Part shown: piece after piece, positions 37,327-47,600 of the stretch
Layout: the number at the start of each line of letters is the position of its first letter
Position numbering within the stretch: position 1 is the stretch's first letter
Source: Paulinella micropora
Taxonomy: Eukaryota > Cercozoa > Imbricatea > Euglyphida
Length of the DNA: 50,834 nt
NCBI GenBank assembly: GCA_009731375.1
Contig: BJOX01000187.1
Location: forward strand, 638,051-688,884
Direction: 5' to 3'
The notes under the pieces: generated by a model
What the model was told of the DNA's origin: nothing
The model's database searches: none
What the model saw: only the letters and a program-made list of their open reading frames with translations
Program-made: the position numbers and the translations under genes

Positions 37327-37646
37327 ACTAGAAGGTGATGGAAGGCAAATTCCTATGAGTAAAGTCAAAATTCCTATATAAGTGTTAGCAACCTCACAAG
37401 GTAAGTTCTTTTTAGATAGCATCACGATACAAAGGGTTATGATAGCAATAATGATACCCATTTGAAACAGATACTTAATAAGTCGGCTGTCACAATTCCA
37501 GTTATCTTCCAATTCGTGCTATACTTTTTTTCCTCAGTCTTTAGTTCTACTTCAAGAACACGAGATTTTAATTCGGGAGTTAGTTCGCCATCCATATCCA
37601 TAATGGGTGGTGGTCTGTGAAGTCTAGTTGTATTATTGTTGGACAT
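37315..37646 (-). pseudogene. Two-segment membrane protein, frameshifted
   Basis: N-terminal soluble part from ATG 37646 (MSNNNTTRLHRPPPIMDMDG and LTPELKSRVLEVELKTEEKK), a frameshift between about 37470 and 37515, then two hydrophobic segments, MGIIIAIITLCIVML and TYIGILTLLIGICLPSPSS, ending with KK. The ...LLIGI.LPSPS end is a recurrent feature of small membrane proteins next to fibre genes in large DNA viruses, as far as I recall. The ATG overlaps the fibre gene's stop by 14 bp, indicating a joint transcript. Location in the virion membrane or host membrane is inferred. Confidence 0.6.
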
Positions 37647-40600
37647 TTGAAAAAACGACTGCTCTGATTTCTGCTAATTGGTTTGCTTGCTCTTGTAGTA
37701 TATTAAGTAAAAGTTTATTTTCTTTTTCTAAATTAATCACCTTTTCCGCCATATGTTGAAAAGCACTGACCAGTATTGGAATAAAACTTGCATATGATAC
37801 TCCTTCTAAATTTTCATCTTCTCCTATTTTCATATCTGTTGTATCCACAAATTCTGGAAACACCTTTTTTACCTCATCCGCTATAAAACCACAACTCTTT
37901 TTTTCTTTCTTCTCATCTGATTTCCAATAATACTAACAACAATTTAATTTCATTAGTTTCTCGCAACAATCACCGCATTCTAATGGCTTAATATCTTCTT
38001 TCAATCTTCTGTCTGACGAAAAACCCCAAGGACCATTCTGTGTGACATAGTTATAAGCAGAACCTACATCGCCATTTGAATTTGGTGTAGACCAAGCATA
38101 AAGTTGTGTGCCACTCCATCCAATCGCCCCTCTGTTGGTTCCTCCAGCATTTTCATTCAATACTATTAATGTTTCTGTATTATTTGCGGGTCTGGTTCCT
38201 GATATGATTGAACCCCCCGAGCCGGATGTCGTAACTGTAATACTACTGCTCGCTGATAATATTGTTGTATTTATACCCGCATTTGCTGTTAGTGATGAAG
38301 AACAAGTCATAGCACTCTGAGAATAGATTATTCTTCTCCCCTTAGCATAAAAATTTAAGTCTTGGTTAGTATTGCTTCCCGCAGCATATACTGAGTTATA
38401 ACCAAAACCAACTCCCTGAATCCCGTTGCTGTGTCTGAATTCAACATCCCCAGAGGCTTGACCAAGACCAGCTGTGACATATAATCCGACTGGTGTAGCA
38501 TGAGACCCACTTCTTGCTTCTCCTCTTATGTCTGCCGTGCTATTAACAACAGATATCCCCTCATTCGCCGTTATTGCCCCAGCATTGCTTATGTTCATCA
38601 CCTCACTAAATGTTATAGTTCCTGCTAGTGCTACTCCTGATTTGTAATTAAAAGCTAGTTTATTTGAGTTTTTTCTTATTTGAAAATTTGAGCCCGTAGA
38701 TGACGATGTGTTCGTGCCGTTCCAATAGCAATCAAAATTTAAAGCAACATCATCTTGTGCTAAGTTAAGTAGTTGAAAAGTAGGATAAACTGATGTATTT
38801 ACGAATGCTTGAATGTGCGGGCCGTTTGAATTAGATGCTGTGCCGTATAACTCTAAGCCACTCGTCACACCTGTTCCTTTTGAATTCCTTCCTATTATAC
38901 ACGGGACACCAATAGAAGTCGCCAATATTCAAAAGAATTCTTTTGTTCCTGACATTGTTTGGTTTCCTGTTAATTTCACATTCTGCCCATCTAATGTGTT
39001 CACATAACCTTTTGTCGCCCCGTCTGTTGAAGCTGATGGAGTGGCTAAATTTTTATGTTTTGGCTTTTCATATCAACTCCCGCATTTGCCGTTATCAATC
39101 CACTCGCTGTTAATGTGGTTCCTGTTAATCCCGCACTCGCCGTGATTAAGCCACTTGCTGATATTGCTCCGCTTGTTGTTAATGTGTCGCTCGTCATATT
39201 TCTAATCAATGTTATGTCATCATTAAAGGTCTCATAATCAAAATACAAACTGGCTATGCGGGCTTGGCTTCTAAATGAAGTTCCTCCACTTTCTGATTTG
39301 TTCGTGACGAATATGATATATCTAGCAGTAGCATTTGAAGCGGGTGAATACGATTTAGTCGTCTGTGAAGCCCAAGCCTCGCCACTCCTGCTGTCCCATA
39401 ATGTGTATGTAATGTTGTCAGTGCTTACTCCCACATACCAAATGCTTAGTGTTGTTTCAATGTAATTAGCAGACGAAGACCTAACATAATATTTTTTTAT
39501 CTTGTATATGGCTCCAAAATCTATTTTTATTTGTTCGCCCGTGTATGGTGTTCCTCCCCAAGTGTTCATGTTTGGTGGAACTCTTGAATTAACTCCTGTG
39601 GTGTCGTTGTAGTGTAAGTTGCTTGACCAATAATCATTCTGATCACTATTGAAAGCTTAATATGCTGGATAGTATTCAGTAGAAGCAGAAGCAACAAACC
39701 ACCAGAATTGTTGGTTGTCATAGTCTGCGGGGCGGTGTACATAACAAAAGCCGAAGCACCCAGTTTAATATCGCCTGACATCGACCCACCCCTTAAAGCA
39801 AGGAAAGATAATGACCCTGTGGAATTCACCCAGTTTGTGCCGTTGTATGTTAGTAATTGTTCTTCGCTGGTGTCGTTATCATTACACCACTTAAAGCATC
39901 TATTGATTTATTGCCTAGCCGTGTGTCAAAGTCTGTATTAGCCCTCGCGGTAGTGTAATATAGATTTGGTCCCTTTGCTAAGTTGGTTGTGCTCTTTGTT
40001 GCTAATTGCGTATCAAATCTCGCATTAGTGTAATATAAATTAGTGCCCTCTGCTAAATTAGTGGTGCTCTTGGTCGCCAGTCTCGTATCAAAATCCGTAT
40101 TTGCTCTGGCTGTTGTATAGTAAAGGTTCGTTCCCTCTGCTAAGTTAAATTGATTTAGTGGCGAGCCGTGTATCAAAATTTGAACTATCTCTGGCTGTGG
40201 TGTAATATAAATTAGTGCCTTCTGCTAAGTTGATTGTGCTCTTGGTTGCTAATTATGTATCAAACCTAGCATTAGTATAATATAAGTTTGTTCCCTCTGC
40301 TAAGTTAGCAGTTGATTTAGTCGCTAGCCTTGTATCAAAGTCTGTCTTTGCTCTGGCTGTCGTATAATATAAATTAGTGCATTCTGCTAAGTTTGTTGTG
40401 CTCTTGGTCGCTAATTGAGTGTCAAATCTCGCATTCGTGTAATAAAGGTTCGTCCCCTCTGCTAAGTTAGTGGTTGATTTAGTCGCTAGCCTTGTATCAA
40501 AGTCTGTATTTGCTCTGGCTGTCGTATAATATAAATTAGTTCCCTCTTTTAAGTCAGCAGTCGTTTTAAATAAAAAGCCTAGCATCAAAATCTGTATTAG

Positions 40601-41147
40601 CCCTTGCTGCGGTATAGTATAGATTAGTTCCCTCTTTTAAGTCAGCAGTCGTTTTTAATAACAGCCTAGCATCAAAATCTGTATTAGCCCTTGCTGTGGT
40701 ATAATATAGATTAGTTCCCTCTTTTAAGTCAGCAGTCGTTTTTAATAAAAACCTAGCATCAAACCTACCATCAGTATAATATAGATTAGTGCCCTCTTTT
40801 AAGTCAGAGGTTGATTTGTTAGACAATCTTGTATCAAATCTTCCATCGGTATAATATAAATTACTACCTTCTTTTATGTCAGTTGTTGATTTTAAAGCGA
40901 GACGTGTGTCAAAGCGGTTATCAGTCCAATAATAATTAAATCCTTCTTTTAGGTCTGTTGTTGATTTTAAAGCGAGACGTGTGTCAAATCGCGCATCAGT
41001 ATAATAAAGATTTATTGGGTCGCCATCTTCTGGCACTCTGTCTGTGTTTAAACCCACTATGTTGATATTGGTTAGGTCAAGGTTAGCGATTGAAAGGCTA
41101 TCTGTCGCGATTTCATTCAAGCCTAAGAGCGACTTGAAGTTCGACAT
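37633..41147 (-). pseudogene. Phage-like fibre: NLYYT repeats, discoidin-like domain, peptidase S74 chaperone
   Basis: About 1170 codons. N-terminal anchor (1-60) starts MSNFKSLLGLNEIATDSLSI. Then come 14 repeats of 24-27 residues, consensus LxEGTNLYYTxARxxTDFDTRLATKST, then a NDTSEEQ-like hinge and a discoidin (F5/8 type C)-like domain (YTGEQIKIDFGAIYKIKKYY). A beta-rich shaft follows. The C-terminus is DRRLKEDIKPLE with FIADEV and VFPEF, the intramolecular chaperone (peptidase S74) of endosialidase-type fibres, and a coiled coil. In phages this domain trimerises the fibre and cleaves itself off. Breaks: TAA 40253-40255, TGA 38939-38941, TAG 37933-37935, and frameshifts near 40570, 40165, 39860, 39650 and 39050. 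Likely host-attachment protein. Confidence 0.85.
39858..41030 (-). repeat. 14 coding repeats of 72-81 bp (NLYYT motif)
   Basis: Nucleotide repeats visible on the plus strand as ttagtgccctctgctaagtt-type blocks. Early units (right end) are diverged; later ones alternate between a 24-residue form (ARFDTQLATKS) and a 27-residue form (ARANTDFDTRLATKS), so they expanded as pairs. Confidence 0.9.
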
Positions 41148-41222
41148 ATTATATTAATTATTAAATAATTAATTTTATTTTTGTTAAATTATAGTAACAA
41201 AGATTAAAAGCATATCTAAATT
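41148..41222. promoter_or_regulatory. Bidirectional promoter region between fibre and integrase-side genes
   Basis: 75 bp, over 85% A+T, between divergent ATGs at 41147 (minus) and 41223 (plus). On the plus strand ttttatttttgttaaat (41173-41189) resembles the shared viral motif. The att-rich palindrome taattattaaataatta lies at 41155-41172. Confidence 0.6.
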
Positions 41223-41744
41223 ATGCAGTCAAAGGAAGCATCAAAGGAAAATTGGAAGAAGGCTGTTCAAGCAAATAGAGAAAATGATGAACTGCGAAAG
41301 GACGAATGGGCTCGCGAACGGCTCCGCAAGAAGGGGGAACTGAAAGATAAGATCATAGATGAAATAATGGAAACTGATGCTGAGTTAGGTGTTGCTAAGG
41401 AAATACTGGCAAAACCCCAAATCGTAGAAGACGAGAGCGACAGCGACAGCGGAATTGATACGTCGGAGGTTATTGCTAATCATATGCTTAGAAAGATGAA
41501 GAATCATACTAAGAAAAAAGCAACAAAGACAAAGCAAAAGCAGGCACCAAAAGAAGAACCTAAAGAAGAGCCAGATAGCGGCAGCAACAGCGACAGCAAC
41601 AGCGAAGAAGAATACGAAATCACAGGGGGGCATAGTGTTAAGCAAAAGAAACGAAATAAAAAAATATCTGTCAATGTTTATAATACCACTCATAAAGAGA
41701 AGGCAAAAAGTCAAGAGGCAGATAAAGTATTTCTTAAATTTTAA
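41223..41744 (+). CDS. Charged protein upstream of integrase
   Basis: 173 codons, intact, starting MQSKEASKENWKKAVQANRE. Strongly helical and charged, with acidic serine stretches (EDESDSDSGIDTSE) and lysine-rich stretches. The stop codon is immediately followed by integrase-frame sequence (LNFNGQQ in the +1 frame), so it could be the N-terminal part of the integrase with a frameshift, or a separate gene. No domain recognised. Confidence 0.6.
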   Translation: MQSKEASKENWKKAVQANRENDELRKDEWARERLRKKGELKDKIIDEIMETDAELGVAKEILAKPQIVEDESDSDSGIDTSEVIANHMLRKMKNHTKKKATKTKQKQAPKEEPKEEPDSGSNSDSNSEEEYEITGGHSVKQKKRNKKISVNVYNTTHKEKAKSQEADKVFLKF

Positions 41745-42733
41745 TGGACAACAAACTACAACTGCTAATATTAATCAACAAAATCCTGACTCAGACAAAA
41801 CGGATGAGGAACAAAAAAAAGATACAGCACAGGAAATATTTCGGCAGACAAAGCCCAGAACAAGGGGCACAACAATATGGGCAGATAAAGTTTTAGATAT
41901 GGTAAATATTGATTTAATGGATATGACAAAAGTCGTAATAAAAAATAAAAATTATAATTTTGCTTTGATTTGAATTGATATTCATAGTCTGTATGCTTAT
42001 GCAGTCCCGTTAAAAAAGAAGTTTTCAACTACGGTCTTAGAAGCATTTAAAAAACTACCAAAGCCCAAGGCATTTATCTCAGACAGCGGTGGTGAATTTA
42101 AGGGTGCGGTTGGAGAATGGATTGATAATAATGGTATTAATCATTTTAAGGTTGAAGTGGGAGACCATAAATCATTAGGTATTGTTGATCGATTTGTAAG
42201 AACTCTACGAGAACAACTCCATATTATATGGGCTTATTTGGTAACTTTGATTTGATAAATTACATTGAAGATGTTGCTTATTATTACAACAAAAAGAAGC
42301 ACTCAACTATTAAGGCCTCACCACTTGAAGTATTTAACTGCACCGATACTAACAAGCAAGAACATTATGTAGATAAGAATTTATTTGATTTCAAAGAAGG
42401 AGACAAGGTAAGAAAACTTAACAAAAAGCACATATTAGAAAAGGGCGGTCAGACTTGGAGCAAACAAATATATAAAGTAAAAGGCCGTAGGGGCTACCGT
42501 ATTATATTAACGAATGATGAAGTCGTGCCACGGCACTTATTAAAGACAAGATGCAGACGAAAAAGACACTAAACCGGACAACACAAAGGACGAACCGGAT
42601 ATTAATAAAGAATTAAAAAGAATTAACAAAAGAAAAACAAACAAAGCATTTACTGAACAGGGAATATATTGATCCTTCAAATGTCCGCACAAGTGCCAGG
42701 GTCCGTAAGAAAAAGAACATTTCAGATTTGTAG
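41745..42733 (+). pseudogene. INT: Retrovirus-type (Polinton) integrase, broken
   Basis: About 330 codons. TKPRTRGTTIWADKVLDMV leads to the first catalytic Asp in NIDLMDM. After a TGA at 41971-41973 the same frame continues IDIHSLYAYAVPLKKK, AFISDSGGEFKG (second Asp) and GDHKSLGIVDRFVRTL, where the third acidic residue is Asp rather than Glu, 35 residues after the second. A frameshift near 42225 leads to HSTIKASPLEVF and an SH3/chromo-like end FKEGDKVRKLNKK...VVPRHLLK; two more shifts precede the C-terminal DPSNVRTSARVRKKK. Inserts the viral genome into host DNA. Start codon unresolved. Confidence 0.85.
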
Positions 42734-42738
42734 CCTAA

Positions 42739-43263
42739 TCACTTTGCTCTTTGAGCTAAAACCTGACCTCTGATGGTCGCTTCCTTTACATACCAAGGAC
42801 AATTTCCCTTTATATAGTAGCTCTTCACGGACGCCCACGATCTGAATACCCTGACAACAGGTTCCTCCCCTTCTGATGGTCTATCAATTGTAACATATGG
42901 CGATTCGTCTCCGCCAGGTGTAATCATATATATTGCCTCTACACTGCCTGCTTTTTGTTCTGGCCACACTTCGTCAGAAACTTTATAATCAGGCTTCAAA
43001 ACAACATAAACACGAGTCGGTGCTTCCGTGGTCTTCTTAATCTTGCTTATTTTTTTCACACCCCATCCATCAAGCGGACTTTTTGCTTCCGCCTTTCCAT
43101 CAGCCGAAGCAGGGGTCGCCTTACCATCAGGCGAAGCAGGCTCGGTGGTCGGTGCTGGCTCTGCTGGGGCTGGCTCTGCTTGGGCTGGCTCTGCTTGGGC
43201 TGGCTTTACTGGGGCTGGCTCTACTGGGGCTGGCTCTGCTGTGGTCTTCTTCTTTGAAGGCAT
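42739..43263 (-). CDS. Intact unknown protein with P/A/E repeat N-terminus
   Basis: 174 codons. Residues 10-45 are repeats of AEPAP or AEPAQ; the rest is a folded-looking domain with VYVVLKPDYKVSDEVWPE, AIYMITPGGDESPYVTID and RSWASVKSYYIKGNCPWYV. No family recognised. It converges with the integrase (5 bp apart) and has an inverted repeat 7 bp upstream of the ATG. Its survival without any break in a decaying element is notable. Confidence 0.75.
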   Translation of the reverse strand: MPSKKKTTAEPAPVEPAPVKPAQAEPAQAEPAPAEPAPTTEPASPDGKATPASADGKAEAKSPLDGWGVKKISKIKKTTEAPTRVYVVLKPDYKVSDEVWPEQKAGSVEAIYMITPGGDESPYVTIDRPSEGEEPVVRVFRSWASVKSYYIKGNCPWYVKEATIRGQVLAQRAK

Positions 43264-43269
43264 AGTTAC

Positions 43270-43312
43270 CTACCCACACATCAAAAAAAGCACAAAACAT
43301 ATGTGTGGGTAG
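43270..43312. promoter_or_regulatory. Perfect 12-bp inverted repeat upstream of the unknown gene
   Basis: CTACCCACACAT (43270-43281) and ATGTGTGGGTAG (43301-43312) form a perfect stem around a 19-bp A-rich spacer, ending 7 bp before ATG 43263. It may be an operator or a 5' UTR hairpin. Confidence 0.65.
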
Positions 43313-43604
43313 TGCCTGAGAGCCGTTCTATGGTCGTTGTATTATATTCTAAAAAACATATATCCCGATCCGTTGTTTTGGAGGTAGTGTCGTTGTTTTC
43401 AATTATTGAAAACAACAAATCCAAAATAACAACAGTGCTTTTTTACGATAAATAATTATGCTTTTTTACAATAAAATTATTATATATTTTTGTTTTTGAA
43501 GTAGTCAAAAACAAATTCGTTTTATTGTCTTATGTGAGTGTGTGCAGTGTTGCTTGAGGAGAGGTGAGCGGGTAGGCAGGCACCACACAACATAATTAAG
43601 ACAA
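43313..43604. other. Intergenic region with hairpins and direct repeats
   Basis: About 290 bp with no gene. GTTGTTTTCAA-tta-TTGAAAACAAC (43392-43416) is a perfect 11-bp hairpin. gcttttttacgataaa and gcttttttacaataaa (near 43438 and 43459) are direct repeats. gtttttga/tcaaaaac (about 43492-43512) forms an 8-bp stem. Could be a regulatory or replication region; nothing proves it. Confidence 0.5.
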
Positions 43605-44060
43605 TTATACATTATTATTTTCTAATATTTTTTGATAAGTATTCCATTCGATTAATACATCGTCAAAAGATTTACCTCCTTGCTCTATAATGTCTCTAGC
43701 ATACATTTCTTCTTTCCATGATAATGGTTGTTTTTTTGCTAATAACCAGCTATCCAACAATTTCAGTTCTTTTTTCTTTTTCTCCTCATCCCTCTTTCGC
43801 TTTCGTTTCAATTTATTAATATCATCCTTTCTTTTATTATTTTCTTCAATAACAGTAAGTCTTCTATGTATGGCTCTTTCCCTTTCTTCATTTTTATCTA
43901 AATCATTTTTTAAGTTAGCTATTTTATCCCTCAGTGATTCATTTTTGTTTTCGATAGTTATTTTGTCTCTATTAACATTCCATTCTGGTTTGTCAGAATA
44001 GAATTAATCCCAATCCTTTCCATCCTCTCTTTCACTTTCTTCGTATTCACTTTCACTCAT
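43605..44060 (-). pseudogene. Coiled-coil viral protein with one in-frame stop
   Basis: About 151 codons in a single frame from ATG 44060 (MSESEYEESEREDGKDWD). A long charged helix (ESLRDKIANLKNDLDKNEER, RKRKRDEEKKKKELKLLDSW) leads to a C-terminal part with SWKEEMYARDIIEQGGKSFD. One TAA at 44004-44006 after DWD interrupts it. No family recognised. Confidence 0.6.
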
Positions 44061-44251
44061 TTGTGTGCTTCAACATAAGTAGTCCAACACAAGAACACAA
44101 GAAAGACGATTTTCTGTGAGGTGCGTGAGCGGTTTCTTCTTCCTTTTATTTGTGGTTTGGTTTGATATTTTATTTTTCCTTTTGCTATTCTTCGGTCTGC
44201 TTTGATGGCTTTTTTGGTGTTCTGGAATGTTCTTCTATCATTGTTTTTCAT
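44057..44251 (-). CDS. Small basic ORF
   Basis: 64 codons, K/R-rich N-terminus (KKAIKADRRIAKGKIKY, KGRRNRSRTSQK) and a hydrophobic end; overlaps the start of the coiled-coil gene. Could be a small virion protein or chance. Unrecognised. Confidence 0.35.
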   Translation of the reverse strand: MKNNDRRTFQNTKKAIKADRRIAKGKIKYQTKPQIKGRRNRSRTSQKIVFLVFLCWTTYVEAHK

Positions 44252-44337
44252 CCGCTTTTTGCGGTAAATTATTTATGCCTCTGTATGGTGATGTTGTGTT
44301 TGCAGTTATGCATTGATTTATGGCTTCCCAACCAGCC

Positions 44338-44433
44338 AGCCTGTATTGATATAATCTCTGAGGTTTTGGTTGTTGTCCCGTAATGTCTCGGGTTCAATTC
44401 CCATATACCTAAGATTTATATCAATACATGGCT
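44338..44433 (+). other. Inverted repeat enclosing a tRNA-like B box
   Basis: Arms AGCCTGTATTGATATAATCT (44338-44357) and AGATTTATATCAATACATGG (44412-44431) pair over about 20 bp with small bulges. Between them GGTTCAATTCC (44391-44401) matches the RNA polymerase III B-box consensus GGTTCRANNCC. A T run starts at 44439. No complete tRNA cloverleaf or A box could be drawn. Might be a tRNA-derived fragment or a chance match. Confidence 0.4.
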
Positions 44434-44436
44434 AGG

Positions 44437-44438
<2 letters not shown>

Positions 44439-44473
<35 letters not shown>

Positions 44474-44602
44474 CCTTTAAAATCANNNNNNNNNNNNNNN
44501 NNNNNNNNNNNNNNNNNNNNNNNNNNNNNNNNNNNNNNNNNNNNNNNNNNNNNNNNNNNNNNNNNNNNNNTTTTTTTTTTTTTTTTTTTTTTTGTTTTTT
44601 TT
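44439..44602. repeat. Poly(T) tracts flanking an 85-N gap
   Basis: T35 before and T-rich sequence after N 44486-44570. cctttaaaatc occurs on both sides (44474 and 44608), so the two contig ends probably overlap or a short repeat was collapsed. Confidence 0.95.
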
Positions 44603-44614
44603 TTTTGCCTTTAA

Positions 44615-47600
44615 AATCCATAAAGCAGTGTAGAGATATGGTTATCTTTAATCGGCTGTATATGAGAATATCTTTTTCAAATGAGAATATCTTTTTCAAA
44701 TGTTCTGAGGTAATAGTTTTGTCTTTTTTGTTCCTCGTAATTTTGCTGTGATTGTGTATTGCTACATTTCCATTTTCAGCCACATTCTTTGCTATGTGCT
44801 TTTCTCATTCTGTCTCCAATAATGATTCTAATTCCTCATATGCTTTCTTTGATAGTTCTTCGTCCTTTATTTCCAGACTATTCACTAAACATATTTACCA
44901 AGTTCAGTTTCCTGCAAGTGTAGTAGTTCATAGAAAAGCCGTTCAGGTTCATTTTTGTTGTGCAGTCGTTTAGTATGTAGCCGTAGGACTTAGGCCCCGA
45001 GCCCACAAATGTAGTTATCTTTCTGCTTACTTTTGTCTTTTTGTCTATTAGTTCGTCCGCCCATTGTCCTAATAAGTCACCTGTCGGTATTGTTGTCTGT
45101 CCTTGTTTTTCATCAACTGAATATATTATGCTATCTGTGTCGTGATATAATACCCTTGTCTCCCAATCTATCTATCATATCATACAATCTCATTTGTGCG
45201 TGTGCTGTTGTGAATAAAGCTACACATATGTTTGTGTTGTAAGGGTCTGACACTTTTTCGGGGTGTAGATTGTATGATAGTTCAAGGCATTCTTTATTTA
45301 TCATATTGACTGAGATTTCGTTTATGTCTTTGTTATTTAGTATTTTGTATAATTCTGCCTCACTCCTGACGATTGTCGTCTGTGTCTTGTTGCTTTGTTG
45401 TCCAAACTTTCCCCATAGTGAATTCAGACATAGCTTTTCGACTGCCCTCCTTCCTTCATTCTTTTCTATTTTGCTTTTGTCCAACTTAATATCCATCTTT
45501 TCCTCATAGTCCTTTATGTAATTGTCTTTTTGTTCCTCCATTTCCACATTTGACTGGTAGCCACTTGCCTCTTGCTTTACTTGTAGAAAGGTTTTTATGT
45601 AGTCTTTGAATAGGGTTGTTGTCCTTTGTTCCCAGTGCCACACCTCATAAACTTTAATGATATTATAACCTTTTTGCATTGCTTTATAAATGAGTGGTGT
45701 TGCCCAAGTGCCTGCGAGTGCCCTATCTCTGTCGTTGTGCTCGCATTTGTCTTGTAGGTTTTCCTTTCCACACTTATTACATAAATAATACATCATCTTT
45801 CCTCTATCTTGACAGGGTAGGACAGGGTGAATTAGTCCCCTCGGCGGTAGCATTTTTACTTTGGCTAATCCAAATGCTGTCTTTTGCTTTATCATTTGTA
45901 ATGCATATGTGCTTTTGATTACCTTATGATGTCCGAGAGGGTAGGGATCATAAAACATGACAGACTGATAGAGGGGCATATGTCTATGTATTTGGCGTAT
46001 TGTTGTTCATTCATCGCCCTCCAATACAGAGATAGAGCGTTTGTCCTTCCACCAAACATAGCGTGTCGTGGGTTGATTGTCTCTTGCTCCATTAATGTCT
46101 CTTCTATGTGCCTTTTGAATTCCTGCCTTACTCTTATTCTGTTCCACTTACAACCCCATATTGTTATTAAATTATTCACTTCCTGGTGTTGCTTTATTAA
46201 AGTTTCCAGTCGTTTTGTTTCCTTGTATAATTGTCCAAATGTCTTATTAACAGATTGCTCTTTATTCATTTGATTGCCGTCATAACACTCAGGGCAGCAG
46301 TGCCAGTAGCACCCATGAAACTTATATGCAGTTTTTGTCTTTGGGTCATATCCGTCCAAGTATGCTTTACCAACTCCTTTTAAATATATCATTTTTTCTT
46401 TTCCATTTAATCCGGTCTGTATTGTTATATTGTCTTTCTTCTGTATGATATCCCCTCCAGACACATACTGCTCGTTTTTCCTTTGTCTGTTCTGTGTGTT
46501 GGTATGACTGCTATACTATCTGTCTGCATATAGATTGCTTTATATAATGCCATACAGGTAGATGCTATAGTTGTGTATTGGAATGGATCTATGCCAAAGT
46601 CTAGAAAGCTCTCTCTAAATTTCATACACTCCCTTCTCAATATATCCACATCACTATGACAATATGCTTCCATTTCTTTTTTGAAATCAAACACTTTGTC
46701 CTTTTGTTCTTCATACCATTTCAGATATTCTTGTCGTTTATGTTTTGAAAATGTGTTGTAGCCGTAATAGTCCTTGTCTGGTATTGTCCCTACATGATTT
46801 TGATTTGCCTCAGTATTGAAGAAGTGAGGGAAAATCCTTTCTTTAATTCTTCTAAACCAAAAGTCTCAGGGAAATCAGACAGAGTCATAGTTAGGAAAGA
46901 TAGACTATCAATAAACCTAATCTTGCCTACAGCCATCATCATAATCTTACCCCTTGATAAATGACAAATGGTGAAATGCGTTTTTTATTAACCACTTAAG
47001 CACAAATTGACAATCATAACCCCTCGCATTATGTGCTATGAATGTAAAGTCGTTATGTTGCTTGCCAAAAGCCCAATTACAAAACTCGTCTATGCTTTTG
47101 TGTATGATTGGTGTGCTGTCTGTGAAATACTGACTTTCTGAATGGTTAATGATATGTGTGCCTGTCTCCTGAGTTGCTTCAAAGTCAAAGAACACATATT
47201 TCTCAGAGGGCTTATGTATTTCTTTCGTCTTCATATTACATCGGTGGTCAAATGGTTGTAGGATTTTACAAATTTTTACATTTGTCATAACCGCACTTAT
47301 GTTCGCCTGTGTAGGTCTTAGAGCAGTTAAGGCATTTCTTTTTTGTTTCACAAGTGTTCGTGCTGTGATTGTTGAAGAATTCATCATTTGGAAATTTGAC
47401 ATTTTTCGCATTGCTTCCATTTTGTTATGTTGTTATACCCCTTACATCCATCCGTAAGGCATATATTACATTTCGCCACACAGGAATGATTATGCTCATA
47501 ACCTTTCATACACTGCTCGCAAAAGTTTTATTTTGATAGAAACGCTTTCATACTTGTTATGGTTTCGTAATTGTTTTTGGTTTTGAGTATATAAATGTGT

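Noticed and set aside
43270-43312. Terminal inverted repeat of the virus
   Set aside because: Both arms lie 43 bp apart in the middle of the element; it is a local hairpin.
44330-44420. A complete tRNA gene
   Set aside because: Only the B-box/T-arm-like word is present; no acceptor stem, D arm or anticodon arm can be drawn.
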